A stretch of 64,000 nucleotides of DNA from Lutjanus erythropterus (Eukaryota; Chordata; Actinopteri; Lutjaniformes; Lutjanidae), in contig CM034604.1 in assembly GCA_020091685.1 (NCBI GenBank), positions 8,289,682 to 8,353,681 on the forward strand, read 5' to 3'. Numbering within the stretch: position 1 is the stretch's first letter; each line of letters opens with the position of its first letter. The notes beneath the pieces were generated by a model. It saw only the letters and a program-made list of their open reading frames with translations. It was not told the origin of the DNA and did not search any database. A program made the position numbers and the translations under genes. Positions 54,401-64,000 of this stretch are shown here, piece after piece.

Positions 54401-57400
54401 CAAGCAGTGCTCACTCCAGAGCCAAATTTGACTTAGTTCAGCTCCACCTCTGGACAGAGTGAGGTTCCACCTGAAGAGTGAGATTGGGTAGGGTTAGGTT
54501 AAGACTAACAAAGAAAGCCAGTCCCTGTTGTCAAACTGGCCTCAGGGTGTATCTGGACCCTAGCTTCATTGGCTCTGCAGTGAGCGTCGTCTCTTTTCAA
54601 GGGATAATATTTTCCAAAGGTACAGGAACTTTGGGGGTGGGGCTTGCAGCACTGAACAATTCTGATTGGTCGAGTACTTTGCAGCATTTTATTTCAGCCA
54701 CCACTTTCAAAAATCTGCAGTCACAAACCAGTTTGTTTTTTGTTCAGTGAGCTTCGACAAATTTGTGTTGGGTTACAGAGGAAAGCATACGACACATGAA
54801 CCAACAATGAAGTGAAATGGACCCTTTTAGTTCCTTGAAAAGTAGGTTCTGTGGCTAAAAGTTCCGGGTGCTTTGGGTGGAAACATGGCTCTAGTTGGTA
54901 ACTTTGCCCATCATATAGAGGTTGGTTTACCCAAGCTTTGTGATCACTGGGGGGAGGGAGGGATCATTGGAGATGGAGCTTAGATCTTAGCCATATATTG
55001 ATATTGTGATGTGAGATTAGATATCACTTTTGATTTCTGATATTGTTCTATTCTGATAAGGCATAAGTGTCTTTGCTTGGTTTTAGAGGCTGCATTACAA
55101 TTAAGTGATGTAATTTTCTTAACTTACTGACTGTTCTAGCTGTTCTACTATTTGCCTTTACCCACTTAGTCATTATATCCACATTACTAATGATTATCTA
55201 TCAAAAATATTATTGTGTTGATACTTAATCAAAGCAGTCATACCTACAATATTGTCACAGTAATGAGGTATTTGGTCAAAAATATTGTGATAGTTGATTC
55301 TGTCCACATCACCAAGCCCTCATTACAAGTGATCTGGTTCACATTACACACAGTCCTTTGATACACTGTGTATATAAAAATATTGATTCGAGCGACTTTC
55401 AAGAGATCTCTGCAAATCTGTAAAGACAACATAATGCGTATGTACACTTGGAGTCTAATTAATGCAACTTAGTGGCTGGTCTTGTTTGTTACCAACTGTC
55501 TACTAGTTATTGCATAATAAAACACATAAGACACAAGAGAGAAGTTGCAGACAGAAACATAAAAGCACAGAAATAACTGCTTCAGTGGCCCCCACCAACC
55601 CAACAACCCCCTCCTATAATCCAAAAACCACATCTAGACATAATAAATAAGATTACAATAAAATTGTAATTAAAAACAGTAGAATTATACTGTTTATTTT
55701 GTTATTTCTTTAACAAAAGTCCAATAAACTGCCAGGCTAGTGTGGTTTCTGTACCATTCATTTTTACAACAGATAGCTGCAGAATAATATTGTTGAGAAA
55801 AGTGTTTGTACGGTTGTGATTCAATGGTTCCTGCTTGGAAAATCCGCCTTTTTCAAGATGACAAATGCACCCAAAAAGTAAGATAGTTTATATGTATTAG
55901 TGTATGTCTCCGCATTCCAGAGATGGGAAGTAACTAAGTACACATACTGTGTAATACAAATACTGTACTTGAGTAGATTTTTCAGGTATCTGTACTTCAG
56001 TTTTAATGTGAAACGAAAACAACGCAAAAAGACATTACGAGATGAAAACAACGCAAAAGGTGTAGCAAGATGAAAACGATTTAACACAACAAAAACAACG
56101 TAACAAAACATAACAAGACAAAAATACGTAAAAGACATAAGACGAAAACAACATAGCAATTCATTACAAAACAAAAATACGTAAAAGACAAACGACGAAG
56201 ACGAAAACAACGTAACAATACAAAAGAGGACAAAAAATATGTAAAAGACATCAGATGAAAACGACGCAACACAACAAAAACAATGTAACAACATGTAACA
56301 AGACAAAAATACATAAACGACATAAGACGAAAACAACGTAACAATACATAAGAAAACAAAAAACACGTAAACGACAAAAGACGAAAATGACGTAAGCATA
56401 CATAACAGGACAGAAATAAAGCAAAAGATGCAATGTCCTTCAGACTTTTGACTTTTATACTTTGACCACATTTCAGAGCCTGTACTTTTTGACTTTTATT
56501 TGAGCTGAGAACTTGAATCAGTACTTCAGCCTTTTTTTATACCAGTATCTGTGCTCCTACTTGAGTGCAGAATGTGTGTACTTTTGCCACCTCTGCTGCT
56601 TTCTCAGTACATATGGACATATGTGTCAGACCATCTGTGATTGGAGAACTTACTGGCTGCTGCTGTTTGCTCATGCCCTCTTCGACGCTGGCCGACTGCA
56701 CCATGATGCGAGGCAAACTCTGCGACAGGGAAGGAATTTAAAAGATGATCCGTTAATGACATTTTATAAGAAACTGAAAATCTGTAAATTGGCGCTGAAC
56801 GGTTTGTCGAGCAGATTTTCAAGATGTAATCATGAGCGAGTCGGCGTCATTTCAGCCCGGTTCAACTCGGAGATTAGATATTAATAAGAGCCTGTCGATT
56901 TCTGAACCTGTTCATTATACCGTGTGCATGAAGTGGTGATTAGCTGCTGTGAGGGAATTATAAAGCTCAGGCTTCAGTCTGACAGTGAGACAGAAATGGA
57001 GCCTGTGGGGAAAAAGTTAATCTACGAGTCTAAGAAGATGACAGATACTGTAGGCTCATACTGTGCTGCTTTCTCTCATACAATACTAAACTAGGATAAC
57101 TAACTGGGCCAGTAGCCATCTGTTACGATATATGTGGACTGCACAGACTTGTTTTAATTGCTTATAATCAGTTCAGCAGATCAATATATTAGAAAGGAGA
57201 AGAATAATTTATTGCAGTGATCATCAGCAGTCAAGATGTTGATATGAGATGCAGAAAGTGCAATAAAAATATTTGTTCATCAGATCATTCAGACAGATAA
57301 TCATGATAAACTGGTAAAACAATCAGGATAATTGCACCATAATTATAATTGCACCCATAATCATTTATCCCTATTCAGTCTTCTCGTTACCTCCTTAACA

Positions 57401-60400
57401 TTCGATATGATCCATCAGCTGATTAAATATTGTGTTTGATTTGCTTCTGAATGTTTTTTTTTTCTTTTTTTTTTTAACTTTCTGGAGAGGGTAATAAAAA
57501 TAAAAACAAATTTTATCGTCTTATATCTGGAGATGTTTTAAGATGTTTAATAAATTAGGACGATTGTTCAGCTGTGTTCATACCAGACAGTCGCAGGATA
57601 TTAATCAGGGTGATTGTGTGACTCTCGTGCAGCTCTGACACATCACGTTCACAGGGAGTTAACACTTCATTCTGGTTTGATTCGGGTCTCTTTTTACTTT
57701 TGCTTCTGAGCAGAACAAAACCTACGTGGACAACAGTATGTCTGCCAACAGAGAGCAGGTCAAACACGTCTATCCTGTCCCTCTCTGGACTTTTAGGGCA
57801 GTGAACCTGGAAGTCAACACAACACGTCAGGTGCACAAGAACAGCTGCCACTTCTGTTGTCATTTTCAGTTTCGCGGGGGTCTGCAATCTGCAGCTTCGT
57901 GACCACATGCAGCTCTTTAGCGCCTCTCCAGTGGCTTCCTGTGACTTTATATCAAATGAATAACGGTCATTATTAATTTCCATTCATCTTTGTTGTAGGT
58001 CTGTGAAAAAGTTGAGACAACTCAAAATTTCAAGGCAACGTACTGCAATAGATTTTTGAGTTCTGAGCCAAAGTTTTGAAAAAGTTCTACCAACTACTAA
58101 TTTTTTGTTCAGATAATTTACTTTTCTTCTTTAGATAAGCTTAAATTTTTGACTTTTAGAAACCCCCAAAAATTGTGTTTAGAAAATTATAGAGTGAATT
58201 CATTCAACTGAAAGTGAATGATGGTTAAAATTGTAATATTTTCAGTTAAAACCATTTAATTTTAAGTCACCAAAATAGAAACAAATCAAGTTTACAGTTC
58301 ACTGTGACCAAATTTTGAAATAATTTTTTTTTCCCAATTAAATTAAAGATTTAAGATTTAAAGGTTATTTCAGAACATACTGTATGAGTTTGAGGTGAGA
58401 CAAACTCAGAAATCTACTGCAGTGTGTTGCTTTGAAATTTGGAGTCGTCTCAGATATTTTTTTTTACAGTAAAGTGATTCTGACCAACTTGTAAAAATTT
58501 GTAGCCTACACACCAAGTCATAGCCTACATCTGTGGCTCAGTGCCTTTTCCCCTAAATTTTGGTGGTCTTTAGTATTTAAAAAAGTCTTCAGGGAAAAGA
58601 CAGAATTGACAGAATAGAATTAGATGATAGAATTTGATGTCTGCTGGTTGCAGACCCCTGGTATAGGAAACTTTCCTTGAGCCAAGAAAAGCAATTTAAA
58701 AATCTGACGTTATCACATTGTAAAATTAAAATTTTGAACTGATGATGGATAGAAAGTTACAAGATCAAAGTTGTTTCAGTGCATCCTGAGGGAGACATCA
58801 GTGTCTGAACCAAACATCATGACAATCCATCCCATAGTTACTCCAACATCCAATCCAGTATTTTGCCCAAAACAATAAATGTGGCGCTATGCAAACAGCA
58901 CACATCAAGTTTTTTTTTCTTTTAATCCAGTGGACTGACTGATCACCATCAGCATCCCTCGAGACAGTGTGGCAAATGAAACATATTTATGACCCATTTT
59001 CAAAGATTTCTGTCTTCAGAAAGAACCACTGGGACAGAGACGAGTTACACCAGTTGGAAAGTATTGAGGGACAGACTAATACACGGTCGGCTTTGTCAGC
59101 AGTTAGAAAAATTTAGTGCGCCGCCAGTCTTATCCTTTAATTGTGTGTTACACATAACTGAGAGCAAATACTTTCCTTATACAGCACTTCTTTTTTTTAA
59201 GTGTTTCTGAATTTGCCCAAGTCACAGAAGTCTCAAGTCCTAAATTCTGAAGACAAGTTTAGGACAGTTTTTACATGTCAGCCTTAATATCGTCTCCAGC
59301 ATTTCAGCTACAGTATTTTCATGTCACCAAACATTTACAGGTTTATGAATGGGAAATGCGTCCACTGTACTGATTAATTTTCAGCCAGGTGTTGAGATCA
59401 GGGCTACAATCAGTCACTCATCCAATTTACACCAACAGCCTGCTAATATTTGCAGTACTTGAGGCTTTTGTTTTGGTGTTTGACCTTTGTAAACATCTGT
59501 GGCAGGCAGGGTGGAGTGAAGCGCTAATTAGGGCGATGGCCTCAAACAATGCGCCACCAAGGCCCCGCGGGTTTCCATTCCAACCGAACACGGCGGCACA
59601 TGATTTCCCTGATTAGCTTCCCTCCGCGGCCCAAGGTGCTAATCAGCCGAATCAGATGCTGTAGTGTTTGGCTGCGGCGAAAAAGCTGCAGACTCCCGGG
59701 TCTCGATGGCACATGATTGGAGATCAGTGGATGAGGAGGTGGTGAAGGAGCGGGGGCGGCGATGTTCACCTGCTCCTAATTAACCCTCGTCTACACGCAG
59801 TGTGCTCCTGTCTCAGTGGGAGCTGTTTTGTGGAGTCTCAAACATCGTACAGGACGTCAATCACTGGGGAGGCACCGATGTTTTGTACTGCACGTGATCA
59901 TGTTTCAGGCTGAAGATGATAACTCTAGTAACCTGGGTTTGATTCTACAAACATGATGCTGTGACTCAGAGTCACAGTAACGTTTATTTTTAACAAGCCT
60001 GAAATACTTTCAAGGTGTTTCCTGTAACATTTAAACTGTTAAACCAGCAGAAATTTCCAAAACACAATAATGAGCGGTATTCATTAAAGCCGCTCAGAGT
60101 GATGCTCTTTATTATTAGCAGTAAAACTCAGCTGGCAGCAGCATTTTCATAGTTGTTTTAGCTGATGGACTGTTCTTTTTGTAGATGGGACAAAACACCG
60201 CAGATAGAAATAATTTATTGATTTATGCTGATTTATCCACTGCAACATTAAGAATCAGTTGCAGGGGTTTCAAAAGGTTCAAGTTCCCAGTTTAACCAAG
60301 TGAGGCCTTTAAGGGTATTTAGTGATGTTCTTCATAAAGCTGAGGGAAGCAGGAGACTTAAAATTAAAATAGAAATATGCGGGACCCTCGCAGGGTTCAG

Positions 60401-63376
60401 TGTTACTGTTTCAGTGGGTCAGTAACCTACTTGCCAGTCAATTTATACTCGCCCCTGTACAAACTGCTGTATTTATTAGTGGTTATCAAATAACAACAAA
60501 GACTTAAGTTAACATTAAAAATGTCTGTAACACTTCTTCAAAGCCCAAGATGATTTCTTTAATTTGTTTGTTTTGTCAGTTGAAAAATCAAAGATATTCA
60601 GTTCAATATGATAATAAGCAAAGAAAATTTGGGAATCTCCATCTTTAAAAGGCTGACAGCAGCATTTTCTGCCATTTTTGTTTGGAAAATTACTTTAACA
60701 ATTATTCGATTATCAGTATAACAGTTGAATTCTTTTTTACCACTTGCCCAGTTGTGTAAGTGGGTTGCCAGATTCACTAACCCAACATGGCATTCTACCT
60801 GCCACAGAAAAGTGGGCAGGCCTTACTGTTGAGCTCTGCCAAGCATTGAAATATGAGGACTGCTGTCCAAATAGGGAGTCGAAGCCATAGATGGTTTATT
60901 AAAAAGGTTGAATCTCTGTTTAATAGATAATCTATGGATGAAGTGATACATACTCTGAAGTTAGAATTAAGTGAATGCCTGCTCAATTTAACCGTTAAAA
61001 CTCATTCACAGACACGGACTCCATCTGTGAACATTCAGCAGTAATTTGAACTCTATTTAATGCTGAATGGGAAAACAAAAACAGACGTTCCAGTCAGGAA
61101 TGGAAATCTCAAAGCAGAACATTCTGGCTTTAGCACTGTTGTCCGAGAAGTGATTATTTCAACCTAGCATTTTTCCTTAATCTCTGATGACAAATTATGG
61201 TAATTTTATGATTATGCACAGTAAATATATCACAGATTTCTCCTGTTAAATGAAAAAAAAAAAAAGAACAGTCAAAATCAAAGCAGCGGAGAACACAATA
61301 TCCTGACTTAACACCCCATTTACACCTGGAATTAAAATGGAATCTGTATCCAATCACATTATCTAGTTAAGGAAAAACACGTGTTAATAAAGGTGGAAAT
61401 GTGTCGTGACTGGAATGCGATCGGATCTGTCAGACCACATCTGGAGGTAGTCTTGCTCGCATTGTGTTCATACTGTATATTAGGAGTAAAAACCATCTGA
61501 ACGAGGTGCTGGCATCCACACACCACAGAGCAGTAACAGGCCTGCTCAGGCTGAAAGAGACACGCCTCTAGTTACTCATCATACGTCTATTCTGTGCAGA
61601 GCCAAACCAATATATCGGTTGGCCAATATTATCAGTCAATATTGGCTTATCACAGCTATTTCTATATCTATATTGGTATCTGTATATATTTTGTCTGATA
61701 TGTGCCCATATTAAAATTTTTTTGGCAGGATATAATGCAGATTGTGTTTATAATGCAATATTAGAGAATATATTGATATGAATTTTTTAATATCATTATC
61801 AGCATCTGGCCCAAAAACCCAATATCTGTCCTATGAAGCCACCAAAAAGATGTCATTCAACAGACAAATAAAAGAATAACTTCATGTATGATATCTGCCT
61901 AATTCACAAAGTTTTTAAAGTTTCCCCTCACTCAATAATTCACAAAACTGCATGATGTGTCGGTACAAGCCCTTCAGCACCTGAAATGTCACATGTTGGT
62001 TTGTTAATACATCTACATGGCAGCATCATCCAGTGTGTGGAAATTATGTGTGGAAAATACTAGGTGTAAATGCAAAGGCAAGACTGGGGGATCAGGATAA
62101 CGTATCCAGATAGAGAACATAATGTGAGCAGGACTGACTCTACGTGTGGTCAGGAAAATCTGATGACAACATATTTACACCTTGTGTTAACAAGCGTTTT
62201 TTCTTGAGTGAATAAAGTGTCTAAATACAGACTGCATTTTAATTAAACAGGCGTTAATCCCCAATTATGGTCACATTCATGAAACCCTGAATCTTTTTAA
62301 AACAAAGTAACACATAATGTCAGGGACAGTACAACACTGTACACTCAAGTCTCTTCCATCTCTTTGTAATTATGGATAACTCTGCCAAATTTAAAAGTCA
62401 ACTTGCAGGTGAGTTAATACAGAGTTTTCCAAAGGAAACCAGACCGAATCTCTGACATCACCTGGTGAAGTCAAGAGAAATGAAAATGTTTGGGGAAAGT
62501 GACACACTCGAGAAAAGCACTGCCTCAAAACCAGAAAAACATGAAGAGGTCTACACAAAAGTGCTGTTTTATTCCTTGTTTATGATGAGGTTTATCACTT
62601 CTATTTTTTTGAAAACTTCTGAAAACCACTCATCTTGGGCACTGAGGCATTTATTCACTTTATCTATTTATTATTTGTGTTTCTATCTCCATAAGCTCTG
62701 TTTCCATAGCAACAGGAGAAAAAGGACTAGGTGCTGATGAGTGGAGGGGATATTTAGATTCAGGCGGCAGTGATGCATATAAACTTTTAAATCCCTGATA
62801 AGACAGCGAGCAGAACACAAGCTTAAATCCAGAGCACTGTGAGCCGACTGAATGAGTGTACCTGCTGATGGACAGCTGTCTGCTCTCTGCTATCTTCCTT
62901 CCCACCAGGAAGCAGCGACTTCAGCAGCTTGGGTACGGCCTTCACTGGGGGGAGATAAGACGCAGCAAAGCCTGAATGCACTGACGGAGAGGACGCGGGG
63001 AAGAAGAGAAGACGAGGAGGGAGCAGAGACGGAGAACGCGAGGACAGGGGGGAAGAAGTAGGAAAAGATTAAACTTTTGAGGCAGGATGAAGGGAAAATG
63101 AGAGATGTGTTAGAAAACAAGAAAACAAGTGCCAAATTAAGATACAGAGCAAAAGGACAGATATAGTTGTCCACGGGCTAAAGCAAAAATAGAGCCGATG
63201 ACATCAAAGGCAGGAAATAGGGAAAGATAATACAAAGCCAGAGAAAGAATCCATTAGAAGATAAAGGCTTTATCAGTCGTACCTGTCTCTGGGTTCAGGT
63301 TCTGGGATATGGAGCTGGGCATTGTGCGTCTAGATGATGGAGGCACCACAGAGAGGTCCTGGTGGCTCTCCCAACC
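51222..63376 (-). CDS. kif13b: kif13b, kinesin family member 13B (GAKIN), 3' part: five C-terminal coding exons
   Basis: KIF13B is a plus-end-directed kinesin-3 motor that carries cargo such as DLG1- and PIP3-associated vesicles along microtubules. Minus-strand exons in reading order are 63376-63283, 62944-62862, 56719-56654, 53810-52286 and 51472-51222. All junctions are GT-AG and in phase, giving 672 C-terminal residues; mammalian KIF13B is about 1,826. The visible parts are a conserved segment (SLPRIMVQSASVEEGMSK), a long acidic Ser/Glu/Gln-rich stretch encoded by one 1,525-nt exon, and a C-terminal CAP-Gly domain with the GKNDG signature, followed by a basic Ser-rich tail ending ENRKSWNT. 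The CAP-Gly domain separates KIF13B from KIF13A. The motor, FHA and DLG-binding regions lie beyond the right edge. Teleost a/b paralogy is unresolved. Confidence 0.94.
52286..53810 (-). CDS. kif13b: kif13b large exon (acidic linker and CAP-Gly start)
   Basis: Minus-strand acceptor ccctcatag| and donor GCAG|gtgagt. It encodes 508 codons, in frame from VPIEEIIPPSLQTESP. The body is rich in Glu, Ser, Gln and Pro and likely disordered, with a perfect 3 x 81-nt coding tandem repeat at 52890-53132. The end, LPDWLKEGEFVTVGTNKSG then TVRYVGPTDFAKGTWVGVEL, is the first half of the CAP-Gly fold. This exon looks unusually long for the family, mostly through the disordered part. Confidence 0.93.
52890..53132 (-). 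repeat. Coding minisatellite in kif13b: three 27-residue units
   Basis: Three consecutive in-frame 81-nt units encode VHVETQPSGQEGPSETVVPQ..., HHYETQPSAQEDHSETIIPE... and LHDETQSTSEGQVSSETIVP.... The 243-bp span is exactly three units, with no partial unit. Confidence 0.9.
54244..54885. mobile_element. DNA MITE with TTCCACC...GGTGGAAAC ends
   Basis: Left acttccaccgcaggaacttt and right aaaagttccgggtgctttgg then gtggaaac are inverted. Gattggtcgagtact-type words are typical of this common fish repeat. Confidence 0.55.
55000..55322 (-). mobile_element. hAT-like repeat (TAGGGCTGGGC family), reverse copy
   Basis: The minus strand starts gagggcttggtgatgtggac and contains tcacaatatttttgacc. Related to 485-672 and 20346-20575. 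Confidence 0.5.
55918..56595. mobile_element. hAT MITE containing a tandem array, with target duplication
   Basis: Left CAGAGATGGGAAGTAACTAA pairs with right GTACTTTTGCCACCTCTG. The 8-bp flanks ccgcattc and ctgctttc agree at six of eight. The interior (56010-56430) is a degenerate tandem array of acaaaaacaacgtaacaa / gacataagacgaaaac words, which leaves a 216-codon open frame on the minus strand. Confidence 0.75.
56654..56719 (-). CDS. kif13b: kif13b 66-nt exon
   Basis: Minus-strand acceptor cctgtcgcag| and donor CAGCCA|gtaagt. It encodes 22 residues, SLPRIMVQSASVEEGMSK then QQQP. Both ends are in phase 0, so it could be skipped in frame. A hAT-like element ends 58 bp from its donor. Confidence 0.88.
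58000..58470. mobile_element. DNA MITE with inverted 'gcaacrYactgcaRtagattt' arms
   Basis: Left gttgagacaactcaaaattt, caaggcaacgtactgcaata and gatttttgag. The right arm is inverted (ctcagaaatctactgcagtg, ttgctttgaaatttggagtc). Arms of about 60 bp. Confidence 0.7.
59480..59800. promoter_or_regulatory. GC-rich, repeat-free intronic block, candidate enhancer
   Basis: Inside an AT-rich intron this block is CpG-rich and free of recognised repeats. It has several homeodomain cores (gctaatta, ctgattagc, gctaatcag, ctaattaac) and repeated cacatgattt/cacatgattg words. The composition resembles vertebrate conserved non-coding elements. Function is inference. Confidence 0.35.
60538..60735. mobile_element. 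Fragment of the GGGCTGCAACTAA hAT family
   Basis: Family words caaagcccaagatgat, aaatcaaagatattcagtt, aacaattattcgattatc in order; both ends eroded. Confidence 0.5.
60738..60840 (-). mobile_element. Fragment of the 27778-28271 hAT family
   Basis: ccacttgcccagt, gtgggttgccagattcac and aacatggcattctacctgcc are the reverse complement of words at 27800-27860. Confidence 0.5.
61314..62200. mobile_element. DNA repeat with TTTACACC ends carrying a nested CGATATATCGG-type element
   Basis: Left ccatttacacctggaatta and right catatttacaccttgtg are inverted. Nested at 61597-61833 is a repeat beginning accaatatatcggttggcc and ending aaaacccaatatctgtcct. Confidence 0.45.
62862..62944 (-). CDS. kif13b: kif13b exon
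   Basis: Minus-strand acceptor ctccccccag| and donor CAGCAG|gtacac. It encodes VKAVPKLLKSLLPGGKEDSR then EQTAVHQQ. The VKAxPKLLKSL motif is conserved in KIF13 proteins, and the exon ends in phase 0. Confidence 0.88.
63283..63376 (-). CDS. kif13b: kif13b exon (first in window, reading leftward)
   Basis: Minus-strand acceptor tgtgtgtgcag| and donor GAGACAG|gtacga. It encodes GWESHQDLSVVPPSSRRTMP then SSISQNLNPET plus one base. Joining to the next exon completes a Val codon. Confidence 0.85.
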
Positions 63377-64000
63377 CTGCACACACAGGAGGGAAAGACA
63401 CCCAGAGGATGATACACATGTGGTTCAAGAAGCTCTGACCTTTAGCAGCCTCTGTTGGTGACCAGACAGAACTGCAACAGCACTACAGCTGTCTATTTCA
63501 ACCATTTATCCATTACTTTTAGCCAATTACCAAACTTAATTAAAAGTTAGTTAGTAATTATTTCATTCAAGGATGAATTACTTTTACTGAATCATTTATC
63601 AATTACTTTTAGCTGTTTCAAACATGTACGCATTACTTTTAGCTAATTATTTCAACCATGCATCTATAGCTATTAGCTAACCATTTTGATACGTATCCAT
63701 TACTTTAAGCAAACCATTTCAATTGTTTATCTATTATTTTTTGCTAATTATTTCAACTATTTAGACACACTTCAACTACAGCTAACTATTTCAACCAGGT
63801 ACAGTGCTGCTACACCTTTTCCAAAGTCTAATTCAAGCACTTCTCAAGTTGTATTTTCAAGCTTTTCCAGCACCGTACATCTGTGGTAAATGACATATTT
63901 ATATACATAATCAAAATGATTATTTCATATCGAATCAGAGGTCATTGTGCTATAAACAGGGTTAGAAAATTAAGTTTCATGTCTCAAAATGTAAGTAGGG
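63377..64000 (-). other. kif13b intron, truncated by the window edge
   Basis: No further exon could be recognised up to 64000; the motor-encoding part of the gene lies beyond. Confidence 0.7.
63480..63800 (+). repeat. Degenerate array related to the 38985-39715 minisatellite
   Basis: Words tatttcaaccatttatccat, tacttttagctaatt and tatttcaaccatg recur irregularly, matching the hmbox1 intron array unit (gctaactatttcacc, atttatccatta) at lower identity and in the same orientation. Confidence 0.6.

Larger units (their letters stand above)
53811..56653 (-). other. kif13b intron
   Basis: Contains MITEs at 54244-54885, 55000-55322 and 55918-56595 and no other recognised coding sequence. Confidence 0.85.
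56720..62861 (-). other. kif13b intron (6.1 kb)
   Basis: Contains relics at 58000, 60538, 60738 and 61314 and a GC-rich block at 59480-59800. No other coding exon recognised. Confidence 0.85.

Noticed and set aside
55821-56471. 216-codon minus-strand frame rich in Phe, Val, Cys and Tyr that looks like a membrane protein
   Set aside because: It is the translation of a degenerate tandem array inside a hAT MITE; the hydrophobic pattern follows the repeat period.
1-64000. CRISPR arrays, bacterial operons, rRNA or tRNA genes, endogenous retroviruses
   Set aside because: None seen. The sequence is vertebrate, the tandem arrays are minisatellites without CRISPR structure, and I saw no LTR pairs or viral gene motifs.

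Overview
The window looks like a percomorph (spiny-rayed) teleost chromosome: AT-rich intronic sequence, short introns for the genes present, and many small DNA-transposon relics whose end sequences are typical of ray-finned fish. I recognise two protein-coding genes. They lie tail to tail, in the same order and orientation as I recall for HMBOX1 and KIF13B on human 8p21. All calls come from reading the sequence; no database was searched.

Layout: (1) 1-18000 is upstream sequence with no gene I can support. It holds a degraded Tc1/mariner-like element, three copies of a palindromic MITE, minisatellite-bearing repeats and several hAT-like relics. (2) About 18000-18463 is a CpG-rich segment with two opposed ZNF143/THAP11-type motifs ending in a strong splice donor: the probable hmbox1 promoter and untranslated first exon. 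(3) 21840-43258 (+) holds the complete hmbox1 coding sequence in nine coding exons, one of them an apparent 84-nt cassette. All splice phases agree, giving 503 codons with the cassette or 475 without. (4) 43259 to about 50130 is the inferred hmbox1 3' UTR, which contains three DNA-element insertions. (5) 50175-63376 (-) holds the 3' part of kif13b: five coding exons (672 C-terminal residues, including the CAP-Gly domain) and the 3' UTR. The motor half lies beyond position 64000.

The two genes are not known to act in one pathway. HMBOX1 (HOT1) is a homeobox protein that binds telomeric double-stranded DNA; KIF13B (GAKIN) is a kinesin-3 motor. Their polyadenylation signals sit only 80 bp apart on opposite strands, so their 3' ends nearly meet or overlap. 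The most notable signals are this tight convergent junction, the cassette exon, a perfectly phased 81-nt coding minisatellite in kif13b, transposon relics lying against splice sites and inside the hmbox1 3' UTR, and GC-rich intronic blocks that look like conserved regulatory elements. I found no convincing novel multi-gene system.
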